Shown piece after piece: positions 1-10,239 of a DNA stretch of 64,000 nt. Within the stretch, counting starts at the first letter, position 1; each line of letters starts with the position of its first letter. Below the pieces are notes generated by a model, which was given only the letters and a program-made list of their open reading frames with translations, ran no database searches and was not told the origin of the DNA. This stretch comes from Antilocapra americana (taxonomy: Eukaryota > Chordata > Mammalia > Artiodactyla > Antilocapridae). Position numbers and translations under genes: made by a program. Where the stretch lies: NCBI GenBank assembly GCA_007570785.1, contig ML660211.1:5329638-5393637 (forward strand), given 5' to 3'.

Positions 1-59
1 GGGCAAAATCTAGTCTTCCTCTGGTAGTCAAGGTCTTGTTCAGTAAATCTTTAATCCAA

Positions 60-950
60 TTTTCTAATTATAGTAATACATGTTATTATATGTTATTCAA
101 AAATATTGTTTTATATTATATGTGTTGCCAATATTTTCCTAAGTTTATAGCTTGATTTTACACTTTATAAGATATTTTTTGAAGAACAGAAATTTTTGAA
201 CTTAATATTGCCACATTTTGAATGTTCATTTTCTTTATTAATGAAAAAAAAATCATGATCTGTTTAAGAAGACTTCTATCTCCCAATATAAAAAAAATAT
301 ATTCATCTATATATTCCCCCCAAAGCTATAAAGTTTTGTCAATGGAATTTCAAGTTTTAAGCCATCTAGAATGAATTGTATGTTTTGAGGAAGAATTTCA
401 TTTCAATGAAAGGAATTGAAGAATTCAATTTCACTTTTCTTTCCAGATGGATAACAAATATTTGCTGCTCATTTTGCCACCTCAACTCTAAATCAAAGTG
501 ACATATTTGTGTGGCTCTATTTCTGGGTTTACTATTTCCTTCTATATGTCAATTTGCCTCTCCTTGTACACATTTTACACTTTCTAAATTGCAATAGCTT
601 TAAATAAGTCTCTGAATTTTGTAAAGGCTTTTTTTTTCTTCCACATTTTACTTCTTCAGAAAGATTTAAGCTATTTTCTGTTCTTTGCTATTCTATATAA
701 TTTTTTTCAAATCCTTGAGTGTGTACTTCTGTTTGTATCTATAGAGAAGACATGACATTTTTATGATATTCATTCATTTTATCCATTGATATTGGGTATA
801 TCTCATTGCTTCAGATTCTCATTGATTTTTCACTAGATTTACATTTTCAGCATTCTTGCCACACGTCTTGCATATCTTTTGTTACATTAATTTCTAAATA
901 TTTATTTTACTGTGCTATTTAAACTTCTAAGTATTGTTGATAAACACTGA
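60..950 (-). mobile_element. Old L1 fragment, antisense
   Basis: The plus strand reads as the complement of an old mammalian L1 ORF2 region: T-rich text with the order cloned by many L1 copies (segments around 160-360 and 820-930). It is diverged and contains many stops in every frame. Boundaries are approximate. It probably continues after the interruption at 955-1190 into 1225-1990. Confidence 0.55.
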
Positions 951-954
951 TTTT

Positions 955-1190
955 TTAATTTTAATTTTTTAAAAAATATCTTTATGTTTTAATTTTATAT
1001 TGGAGGTATAACTGGTTAACAATGTTGTGTTAGTTTCAGGTGTACAGAAAAGTGTTTTAGCTATACATATATGTGTATCTATTCTTTTTCAAATTCTTTT
1101 TCCATGTAGGTTATTACACAGTACTGAGCAGCGTTCCCTAACACTGATTTTTTTTGTATATTTTTCTTGTTTCCCACCTTACCACTTTAT
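955..1190 (-). mobile_element. L1 3' UTR-type fragment
   Basis: This segment matches the artiodactyl L1 3' UTR in antisense. It runs from a T-rich start through a 'tggaggtataactgg' core to the 'ttacacagtactgagcag' stretch. The 71-codon frame at 1027-1242 crosses it and is not a gene. It separates two parts of older antisense L1, so it is probably a later insertion. Confidence 0.55.
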
Positions 1191-1224
1191 CCTATTTTCT
1201 TCAATACTGATAATATGTCCATAT

Positions 1225-1990
1225 CATCTTCTCCTTATTTAAAACATCACATTAACTGCAAATGATAAATAATTGCCATCTTTCTAATCCTCAAGCTTCT
1301 GTGTTTCTTTTATCCTTTGCTCTATCACCTCCTACATTATCAAATGTAAGTAGTGATAATGGATTTGTCCCTACTTACAAAGGACATGCCTCTCACTATA
1401 TGCATCTAGAACTATATTTATGAAAAACATTTTCCACCTTATTAGGTTAAATAATTTTGTCTGTATCTCAAATATTCTGAAAACTTCTATCTCAGAAACT
1501 TAAAAAAATGATTAAATGTCAAATTTTATTTTACTTTTTGAAAATATATTTAGTGTGATGATCATAGGCTTTTTTCCTGTAATTTAGTCATTGTCTCAAC
1601 CACCTACTGATTTTGAGTATGTTTTTTCTTTTATACAACTTTTATTTTCAACCTATTTCCCAATCTATTTCTCACATTTTCTCTGTTGACTGCTTATTTA
1701 AGAAACTATCTGACTTGTTTCTTTAAATATTTTAAATGTAGATATGGTATATTCTGTGACTGGCCTTCTAAACACAGATAAGCCCTGGAATTAAAACCAT
1801 TTGTTTCTTGTTTCTTTTAGAACTTCACTCATAGTTGCTGGGATTGTTGTGCCCTTGGTTGTTTTTTTGTTTTGTTTTGTTAATGGTTTCCTTTGCTATG
1901 CAAAAGCTTTTGAGTTTAATTAGGTCTCATTTGTTTATTTTTGCTTTATTTCCTTTTACTTAGGAGGTAGATCAGGTTCCAAACAAACAA
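1225..1990 (-). mobile_element. Old L1 fragment, continuation
   Basis: The text around 1880-1975 (ctatgcaaaagcttttgag followed by a 'ttaggtctcatttgtttat' run) is a typical antisense L1 ORF2 stretch. The remainder is weaker but consistent with the same old copy. No coding potential remains. Confidence 0.5.
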
Positions 1991-2230
1991 AATAAATGAG
2001 AAGCTATGTGGCTTGTTTCTGAAGTGCCAGCACTTCATGTTTGTAAATCATTCTAGTGGATAGAATATTCAGTCTTTCACTCATACATAATACACTGACC
2101 CTTATGCAGGGAAGACAACTCAAAAATCACTTACAGGAATTTATCATCCTCCATGTTCAGGCTATTGGGAAAACCTCATATCTGGTCTATGTCTGGAAGC
2201 TCATGAATTAAAAAGACAAATAATATACTA

Positions 2231-2374
2231 CCAGGGAAGATCCCCTGGAGGAGGGCATGGCAACCCACTCCAGTATTCTTGCCTGGAGAATCCCATTGAC
2301 AGGGGAGGCTGGCGGGCTACTGTCCATAGAGTCACAATGAATCAGACATGGCTGAAATGACTGAACACACACAC
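2231..2374 (+). mobile_element. Bov-A/Bov-tA SINE, 5'-truncated
   Basis: It contains the Bov-A body (caacccactccagtattctt and the following 'gcctggagaatccca'). The tRNA-like head is missing apart from the last bases before the body. The 3' end runs into a short CA repeat. Confidence 0.85.
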
Positions 2375-2547
2375 ATGCATGATATATTCTCCACAAACTC
2401 AGTAAAAGGTAGCTTTGAGACAGGATAACCACAGTGAATACTCACCTTTTGGGAAGAGATCACTGGAGCCATAGAACAATCCCTCTACATAACAATAGTG
2501 AAATTCCAGCTGACAAATATTGGGCAGAACCCCTACTCTCATATCCT

Positions 2548-2734
2548 GGGCTTTCCAGATGACACTAGTGATAAAGAACCCACCTGCCAGTGCTGGAGAC
2601 CTAAGAGACTTGGTTCAATCACTGGGTCAGGAAAATCCCCTGGGGAAAAACATGGCAACCCACTCCAGTATTTTTGCCTGGAGAATCCCATGGATTGGGA
2701 GCCTGGCAGGCTACAGTCCATAGGGTCACACAGC
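2548..2734 (+). mobile_element. Bov-tA SINE with perfect target duplication
   Basis: It has a tRNA-Glu-like head (gggctttccagatgacac) followed by the Bov-A body. It is flanked by an exact 12-bp direct repeat, CTCTCATATCCT, at 2536-2547 and 2735-2746. This shows the true ends and a retrotransposition origin. The overlapping 100-codon frame is a by-product. Confidence 0.93.
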
Positions 2735-2748
2735 CTCTCATATCCTCA

Positions 2749-2909
2749 GTCAGTTCAGTCAATCAGTTCAGTCACTCAGTTGTGTCCGATTTTTTTGTGA
2801 CCCCATGGACTCGGCATATATGGGATCTCAGTTACTGGAGCAGGGATCGAACTCTGGCCTCCTGCACTGCAAGGTGAATTCTTAACCACTGGACTATCAG
2901 GGAAGTCCT
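2749..2909 (-). mobile_element. Chimeric SINE: ART2A-like start plus CHR-type tRNA head
   Basis: Read on the plus strand it starts with the repeated 'cagttcagtca' tract typical of BovB/ART2A 3' ends. It then ends in a CHR-type tRNA-derived head (cttaaccactggactatcag, ggaagtcc). It follows the preceding SINE by only a few bases. The join of the two parts makes the family call uncertain. Confidence 0.6.
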
Positions 2910-3273
2910 TAAAACTATTTTTTATTTGTATCTTTGACTATTTAGGTTTAAGAGATTTTTTTCTTCCAACCTATATGTTTCTGAATTTCAGCTTTCATAA
3001 TGGCCAACTCTTTTCTGAGGTAACATTTCTTTGTCGTGCCTTATGTAAATTAGCCAATGATTATAAGCCTGTGCTCTTACATTATCTTTGTCAGCCTCTG
3101 CATCCAGCAGGTCAGTTGTTTCAGTAAACAGTATTTTATTAGGATACAGACACATCTACTTACTTGCATTTCATTTATGGTCATTTCCTTGTCATGGTGG
3201 CAAAAGAGAGTAATTGTAACAGAGAGCATATGACCCACAAAACCCAACACACTCTAGTCCTTTACAAACAAAT

Positions 3274-3276
<3 letters not shown>

Positions 3277-3325
<49 letters not shown>
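3277..3325. repeat. (AT)n microsatellite
   Basis: About 24 uninterrupted AT units lie in non-repetitive surroundings. The length suggests it is polymorphic. Confidence 0.97.
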
Positions 3326-3327
<2 letters not shown>

Positions 3328-3329
3328 CC

Positions 3330-4060
3330 AACCTCAGATTGAGAGCTTTAAGCTATTGTAGGCAAGTGGTTTACTACATTTTTACCACTGCAAAACATGA
3401 ATAGCTCTGATATATTTCATCAAATAAGTTGAAAGCTGTGAATTGGCCATTTATTTTACTCATATTAAAGATATTGGCAGTTTTGTAAAGAGCAGATTCA
3501 GTGGAGGAGCAAAGTAAAACAACATATCAATGAGGAGAAATTTTAAGTTAAAAGTTTAAAACTGAGGATGGCAGAGAAGTGTTGGCTATTTGAGGAGAGA
3601 AGGGAAAATGTAAAATAGTTGTCTATAATAGTGACAGGTTAAACAGAAAAGGAAAGTATGATCTGATTTCTAGGAATCATTAAAATATACTTGAGTTTCA
3701 CAAAAATAAATTGAAGTGAAAACAGTCAATATGGTTTTAAGTTTTACTTCTATGACATTCAATAATAATGTTCAATTGTATTATAAGCAGACTTTGGATC
3801 TAGTAACCATTATGATTAAATATGTGCTCAATTATTATATTTGGGTTCAAAGTCTGTTGGATTTAAGCTATTAGAGAGAATAATCTGAGACACAAAATTC
3901 TGATGACCTTTGATGGAAGAACTTAATATTTTTCTTATTGTAAAAAGAAATGTACACTCATACAATTTCTCTGAAAATAAAGATTTTCGTACCCAAAATA
4001 TATTGGAGTTATATATTTTTTTAGCCCGTTTCCCAGTGCTGAAATCCATATCATGAATAC
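3330..4060. other. No gene recognised
   Basis: AT-rich text with no frame showing protein-like composition. The minus-strand frame at 3828-4049 has no recognisable motif. I see no clear repeat here. Confidence 0.5.
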
Positions 4061-4074
4061 TTTAGATGCTAAGT

Positions 4075-4264
4075 GGGCTTCCATGGTGACTAAGATAATA
4101 AAGAATCTGCCTGCAATGTGGGAGACCTGGGTTCCATCCCTGGTTTGGGAAGATCCCCCGGAGAAGGAAATGGCTACCCATTCAAGTATTCTGGCTAGGA
4201 GAATTCCATGGACTATATAGTCCATGGGGTCACAAAGAGTTGGACATGACTGAATGACTTTCAT
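4075..4264 (+). mobile_element. Bov-tA SINE
   Basis: Complete from the tRNA-like head (gggcttccatggtgact) to the 'tgactgaatgactttcat' tail. The flanks carry a near-perfect direct repeat, TTTAGATGCT followed by AA or TA, at 4061-4072 and 4265-4276. The 109-codon minus frame across it is antisense SINE. Confidence 0.93.
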
Positions 4265-4279
4265 TTTAGATGCTTAATA

Positions 4280-5635
4280 TATGTTAATTGACATTTATAT
4301 TAAAACACCTTAAGCAAATAATAAGTTAAAATTCTCTTTGATTTATTTGAAAAATTCAATTCATGTTATATCCCAAATTTAGCAGCTTGCTAACAAAGAG
4401 CAAGGAATTACAGAAATCACATTTTTGATGACAGCTGCCCTGAATGCAATTTCTCTACTACCCTATCAATGAAAAATGAGCTACTTAAGGGGCTTGGGGA
4501 ATGTTCCAGTTAATCTTAACTTATATAATATTTAAAAGGTCCTCTCTCAGTTCAGTTAATTATTATCTTTGTGATATCCACTCAATTATATTTCATTTTG
4601 GGAGGTCAACAGTAGCAGCCCATCAATTGCATTGAACCACTCTTAATTAATGATAATCATAGGTTAAACTTCTTCTCCCTAAAAGAAACTCTCAGTGTTA
4701 AAAAGAAAAAAGGGATGTTTTTGTATCCACTGAAAATCCTGAACAAATTTTTATTTGAAAAAGAAAGGCAACTACACATTTAGCCAATTAAAAAATTATG
4801 GCTGCAAAGTCATCTATTTGATTTTTCCATCTTATATTCCAAACTACATGTCTGATATTAACATTTGTCATGTTATTGATAATTCCAAATTATTAACTTT
4901 AACAATACTTGAGGTTGACATCATGAATTGAATTAATAAAAATGAAGCTATTTAGGATTTAGGTGGTAAGTACATAGTAAATGCTTTATAATTAAGATTA
5001 TAATTCCTGTGTGCCCTATTCATGTATGCTATAACCAAAGACAGAAAATTCAAAAAAGGAAAATTACAAGCATATCCTACAATATAATAATAATAATAAT
5101 CTGATTTTGTGTAGTTTGTCTATCTCTGTTTTCTTATTATCTTCATTGATACACTGTTGACTCTTGTAAATGTATTGTATATTTTTTATAATATCCTGGA
5201 CTTCATGGCAAAAGAAACATAGAGGCTCTGAGAAGGCTATGTTTGCATCGTGTCCCCTCTTTCCTCTGTGAGGTACAGGCTGGGATCCATTCACTTCAGT
5301 CTAGACAGGCCTGGGGCTGGCCTGGGGCTCATCAACATTTTGGTGAGTGTAAAATTCCTCTGCACCATCTTCATCTGAGTTGCAAGTGAATGTGTCTCTG
5401 ATTTCTGATTGAGTGCCTGGCATATCTCCTTGTCAATAGCACTGAAAGACAGAAGGGTGTCTTGCTCTGTCCTTTAGAGGTTCCTAACTCAGTTCTCCAG
5501 CCACTTACCCTTCAGCCTCAGAATTTGGCACATGCCTTGAAGAGGAGAGCAGCAGAGCACGTGGGACAGATCCACTCCTTCTAGCAGATATTTTCTCTTC
5601 TAAAGCCACAATGCAGAGTTTTCACTCTGTATTTA
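4280..5635. other. No gene recognised
   Basis: AT-rich, mostly unique sequence. A GC-richer patch at 5210-5560 holds a 76-codon minus frame (5064-5294) without recognisable domains. No splice-framed exon could be supported. An old LTR or decayed repeat in the GC-richer patch is possible but not shown. Confidence 0.4.
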
Positions 5636-5639
5636 ACTT

Positions 5640-5830
5640 TGTATTTATTTATGTTTAAAGTATAATTGCTTTACAATGTTATGTTGATTTCTGCCATATG
5701 AAGTGAATGTTATTTGTACACACAATCTCCTCTCTCTTGAGCCTCCCTCCTACCTCCATCCCATCCCTCTTGACTGAATTTTAGAAACTATTGACCTAGT
5801 TCTATGTACTCTTGTAAGCCTTGAAACTCA
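5640..5830 (-). mobile_element. L1 3' UTR-type fragment
   Basis: The core 'attgctttacaatgttatg' followed by 'gatttctgcc' and the CT-rich 'tcttgagcctccctcctacc' is the artiodactyl L1 3' UTR in antisense. Confidence 0.65.
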
Positions 5831-6935
5831 GCAAATAGTTTACAGAAAGAAACAGCTGTGTGTTTGAGACGTCTCAAGTTTTCCATATTGTACTTTATAT
5901 CCACACGAACGCCAACAGCTCCACTATTTTTTCTTCTTTATCCAGTAAACCTTTTTCATGAGCCTATGGTATTTAATTTAATAAATTTAAGTATTGTGCA
6001 AAACCAACCATTAAGTCCAAAGTGTAGTTTTATTTCAGCCCCTCCTCCTTATACACAATTTCCGACTACCTTCCATAATAGAACAGTTTCTTTGGGGTAA
6101 ACACATATATATCACAGAAGGAACAAAAGTTAATGAGTAATGCAAGTTAAACTATTTTGTATAACAAATAATATTTCAATTTTGAAGGATGCTCATTTAT
6201 TGAGAAATTTTAGATAAATAACATCTGGACTTAAAGGCATTCTTCAAAATTTAACATGTGTTTGTCCTATTTTGCATCAGAACCTTATCTATATGCGATC
6301 ATTTTTAGACATTTACAATTGCACCTTCATATTTTAAACCAAGGAGTGCTTTAAAATCATGTGGGGAAGAGCACAACAAAAAGAGCCAGCTGTTGGCCTT
6401 TCAATTAAGACAACAATAAGCCTCCACATAGTGACAACTAACCAACAATCCAATTTCAACAAAGCAGTGAACAAAGCAAAAACTGCAACAGATGCTGTTT
6501 TCAATATTATCAAACACTCTATACAGAAGAAACTCCCTTGAAAATTTAGCAGAGAGAACATGCCAATTTTTGATTAATTCAGATTTGCCTCAGCTCTCGA
6601 GAGCTCAAGCAGAAAACCGACTTGCCCCTATGGTACTAGAACTAGAAACAGTGATCAGTGATTCAAAAGAAATAAAACTCAAATCCAGATGGCTATAGGG
6701 CAAACTATAAATCTTTCAAGGAAATTTTTAAGTGAACGCATTAAAAGGCCTTTCTCTACATACAATGAAACAACATTTTACTGCCTACCCAGCAAACAAT
6801 AACTATCAGCATCATCTCTAATGCTTCTTGATTTCTGCCTACTTAGAAGAACCAACACAATTCCATAGCAGCGATTCTAGTGGAATGGTTCACCTACTTG
6901 CTCCTTCATGTAATGCAATCTCTTTTAACACATTG
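5831..6935. other. No gene recognised
   Basis: The overlapping frames at 6334-6698 lie in moderately GC-balanced text (agcacaacaaaaagagccag region). They show no start context, domain or splice signals that I can defend. It could be a decayed repeat or unique DNA. Confidence 0.4.
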
Positions 6936-6937
6936 CA

Positions 6938-6977
6938 TTGTGTGTATGTGTGTGTGTATGTGTGTGTGTGTGTGTGC
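6938..6977. repeat. Imperfect (TG)n microsatellite
   Basis: Alternating TG units with TATG interruptions. Confidence 0.9.
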
Positions 6978-7468
6978 ATGTGTACATCTATAATTATTTA
7001 AGGAACTAATTAAAGTTAAGGTTACTCACTATGGAGAAAGGCACATTTGAACACACAAAGCTTTACATAAAATTACAGAGAATTTCATGAACCTTAAAAT
7101 TTATACCTGGTCTCTAGACCTGAGGATAAAAAGAAAAACTTCCTTAAGATCCATGTAGATATGATAATTTATTATGATATAAAAGTCACATTTCAAGTTA
7201 GAAAGGATGTTCAGTAAATGATTCTGAGAAAAGTTTTGAAAATCATATCCATTAAGTCTCCACTTCACACTATTTCAAACAAAACTCCTGGTATATTAAA
7301 GATCATAAATATTCTATTTAAAAATAAAGGAAAAAAAGACCAAATCTATGTCTTTGGCTAAGGGACAATTTTTTCAAGAATGCATGAAAAGCTAAAGCCA
7401 CAAAGGGAAACATAATAATATAATAAATTTGAATATATAAAGATTAGATACTTATTCATGGGAAAAAT

Positions 7469-7742
7469 GGAGAAGGCAATGGCACCCCACTCCAGTACTC
7501 TTGCCTGGAAAATCCCATGGATAGAGGAGCCTGGTAGGCTGCAGTCCATGGGGTCACTAAGAGTCAGACACGACTGAGCAACTTCACTTTCACTTTTCAC
7601 TTTCACGCATTGGAGAAGGAAATGGCAGCCCACTCCAATGATCTTGCCTGGAGAATTCTAGGGATGGGGGAGCCTGGTGGGCTGCTGTCTTTGGGGTCTC
7701 ACAGAGTCAGACCTGAAGTGACTTAGCAGCAGCAGCAGCAGC
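7469..7742 (+). mobile_element. Full dimeric BOV-A2 SINE
   Basis: Two Bov-A units are joined by a 'cactttcacttttcactttc' linker, and the element ends in an (AGC)n tail. The direct repeat CATGGGAAAAA flanks it (7457 and 7742 onward). The 91-codon minus frame through it is non-genic. Confidence 0.95.
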
Positions 7743-8062
7743 ATGGGAAAAAATGACCACAAACAAAATTTTAAAGACTACTGGCCCTCAAGGAGAAAAT
7801 ATTTGCAATAATATAATAGCCAAATGGTGTCCATCCAGACTATAATAATATAATCATTCTTAAAAGAAAAATAAGGAAATATTTAAATCAGGTATGTCAC
7901 AGAAGCATAAATATAAATGAGTATTAAGCATAAAAATGTTGATTGTATTAATTATTAAGGAAGTCAAATTAAAGCAACAAAGAAAGAGCATTATTTTTAC
8001 ACATCAAATTGTCCAAAGTTTTAAAAGGCAGGTTAAAGAAAGTTTACAAAATGATGGAATCT

Positions 8063-8388
8063 GGGTCTTCCTCTATGGCTCAGTGATAAAGAATCCACCT
8101 GCCAATGCAGGAGACAGAGATTCAATCCCTGTGAAGATCGCACACGCCGAGGAAGCAACTAAGCCCATGTGTCACAACTACTGAGACTGTTCCAGAGCCC
8201 AGGAACCACAAGTTCTGAGCCCAGGTGCCGTAACTGCGGAAGCCCATGGGCCCTCGAGCCTGCACTCTACAACAAGAGAAGCCACTGCGATGAGAAGCCT
8301 GCTCACCACAGCTAGAGAGTAGCCCCTGCTCACCACAACTCGAGAAAAGCCAGTGCAGCAATGAAGACTCAGTGCAGACAAAAAAAAG
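8063..8388 (+). mobile_element. CHR-type tRNA-Glu SINE (long form)
   Basis: A tRNA-like head (gggtcttcctctatggctca) is followed by the long CHR body with repeated 'gagaagcc' and 'agagaa' phrases, ending in A8. The flanks GATGGAATCT (8053-8062) and GATGGGATCT (8388-8397) form a near-perfect target duplication. The 101- and 67-codon minus frames are antisense SINE. Confidence 0.9.
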
Positions 8389-8417
8389 ATGGGATCTAAA
8401 AGTGTGCAACGTAGGTG

Positions 8418-8477
8418 TGTTGTTCACTCAGCAAGTCATGTCCAACTCTTTGCAACCCCATGGACTGCATGCAGGCA
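8418..8477 (-). mobile_element. BovB/ART2A 3'-end fragment
   Basis: Only the terminal piece remains: 'tgttcactcagcaagtcatg' through 'ccccatggactgcatgc'. Confidence 0.75.
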
Positions 8478-8887
8478 TAAAAATTATTCAATAGGGTAAT
8501 AAAGCCACAAAATATGACAACAAAATTATAATTCCTGCTAATAAGTATCAAATATATTAAATAGTATTACTCAATATAGAATTTTAATAGAAGCTCTAAG
8601 ATAATCTAAGAAGTATAGTATTTACAGAAAATAAATATTTTCTAACTGAGTTTTTTTATAAAAATTACATATATAATCACTTCAAATATATCCATTAATC
8701 ATTTATCATATCTTAGAAATTAGGACTGATAACACCTCATCAGGACATACCATATTTTTAGGAATTTCATATAATTTTTAGAATACTTATATTTAAAAAA
8801 CTCATACAACATAACCTGAAAAATCTTATCAGTCATTTGACAATGCTTCCCATGCAACTTCACGTACTAAATAATGTACATGTGGGC

Positions 8888-9081
8888 TAAGTTGCTTCAG
8901 TTTTTCTTCTTGAGACTCCATGGACTATAGCCTGCCATGGGATTCTCCAGGCAAGAATACTGGAGTGGATTACTGTGCCCTCCTCCAGAGGGGTCTTCCC
9001 ACCCAGGGATCAAGCCCACATCTCTTACATATACTTGAATTGGCAGGCAGTTCTTTACCACTAAGGACACCTTGGAAGCCC
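8888..9081 (-). mobile_element. Bov-tA SINE
   Basis: Antisense Bov-A body (gggattctccaggcaagaat) followed by a decayed tRNA-like head ending 'ccttggaagccc'. Confidence 0.9.
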
Positions 9082-9488
9082 ACCAAAAAATAACAAAGCC
9101 CCCTTTTTTCCTTCAGTCTCAGGGATCACAGATAACTGGACTTAAGATATATCACTTTCATCTCAATGACACAGAAAGAGAAATAACAAAAAACAATCAA
9201 AAAACAAAACTGCCTACAGAAGAATAAATAATGGTTACATCCAAAATATATAGTAGTCACATAAAATCTATTAATACTATCAGTATATGCTATTATATTT
9301 GCAAGTCTATGTTCTTTTTGGGTAGCTATAGATGTCAATATGTCTCTAGTGTTAGATTATAGGTTAAGCAGAAGCAGAAAGTAAAGATTTTTACATTTTT
9401 CCCTTTAGATTTCTATATGTATCTTTTTCAAAGACTAGATGCTATTCTGATAGCCTAAAACAAATGAAAAGAAAAAAAAAAACTATAG

Positions 9489-9710
9489 AGAATGGCATTG
9501 AAACATGTTAATTATCATATGTGAAATCAATCGCCAGCCCAGGGTTGATGCTGGGGGCTGGTGCACCCGGATGACCCAGTGGGAGGGAATTGGGAGGGAG
9601 GAGGGAGGGGGGTTCTGGAGGGGGAGCATATGTATACCCATGGCTGTTTCATGTCATTGTATGGCAAAACCAACACAATAAAGTAAAGAAAATTTAAAAA
9701 AAAAGAAAAG
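9489..9710 (+). mobile_element. Bovine-type L1 3' end, 5'-truncated
   Basis: It carries the ruminant L1 3' UTR landmarks: 'gaatggcattgaaacatg', a G-rich 'gggagggaggagggaggg' block and 'aaaaccaacacaataaag', then an A tail. The flanking repeat AAAAACTATAG (9478-9488 and 9711-9721) fixes it as a truncated retrotransposition event. Confidence 0.9.
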
Positions 9711-10033
9711 AAAAACTATAGACTCAGGAGACTTAATTGGTAAATTAACAATTTGAATTGACAAACAGTATATCCTAATGCAATAAAAATGAACTTGAAA
9801 GCAAATATTTAAATGTTACCCCTACTTTTACCATTATATTTTAGGATACTATCTAGATGTTGGATAGCAACTCAGTGTTCCCTTTTTGCATATCAAGCTA
9901 CCATAAGTTCAAAGGTGCCAGAATTCTGGTAGGAATACTAGGAGGATTCATAAGCCCTACAAGAAGGAAAAATTAAAGTCGATCAACTGTATTCCTTATT
10001 AGCAACTGTGTAATGTTTTCTGAATTATCTAGA

Positions 10034-10232
10034 TCAGCCGTCTTTGGAGTATGATCTCTGTGGACTAGCAGCAGTAGCAGTAGAACTTGAGAACTTGCTT
10101 GAAAGTCATTGTCTCGGGCGCCGACCCATGCCTATTCCATCAGAAACTCTATAGATGGAGCCTGACAATCTGCCTTTTTACATAAAGCTCTGTAGATGAT
10201 TCCAATATGAGCTCAAATTTGAGAACCACTGA
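10034..10232. mobile_element. MER5A-like hAT nonautonomous DNA transposon
   Basis: The ends read CAGCCGTCTTTGGA and TTTGAGAACCACTG, which form imperfect terminal inverted repeats. The interior (ctctatagatggagcctgac) fits MER5A. CTAGAT occurs directly on both flanks, consistent with part of an 8-bp hAT target duplication. It is ancient and inactive. Confidence 0.75.
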
Positions 10233-10239
10233 CCTAGAT

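Noticed and set aside
1027..1242. 71-codon plus frame with hydrophobic content
   Set aside because: It crosses antisense L1 3' UTR; the composition comes from T-rich DNA.
3935..4264. 109-codon minus frame
   Set aside because: Half is antisense Bov-tA; the same peptide phrase recurs at every antisense SINE in the window.
7728..7743. (AGC)n as a possible coding triplet expansion
   Set aside because: It is the normal tail of BOV-A2 and occurs again at 36895-36906.
8122..8427. 101-codon minus frame with Cys and Trp
   Set aside because: Antisense of a CHR SINE.
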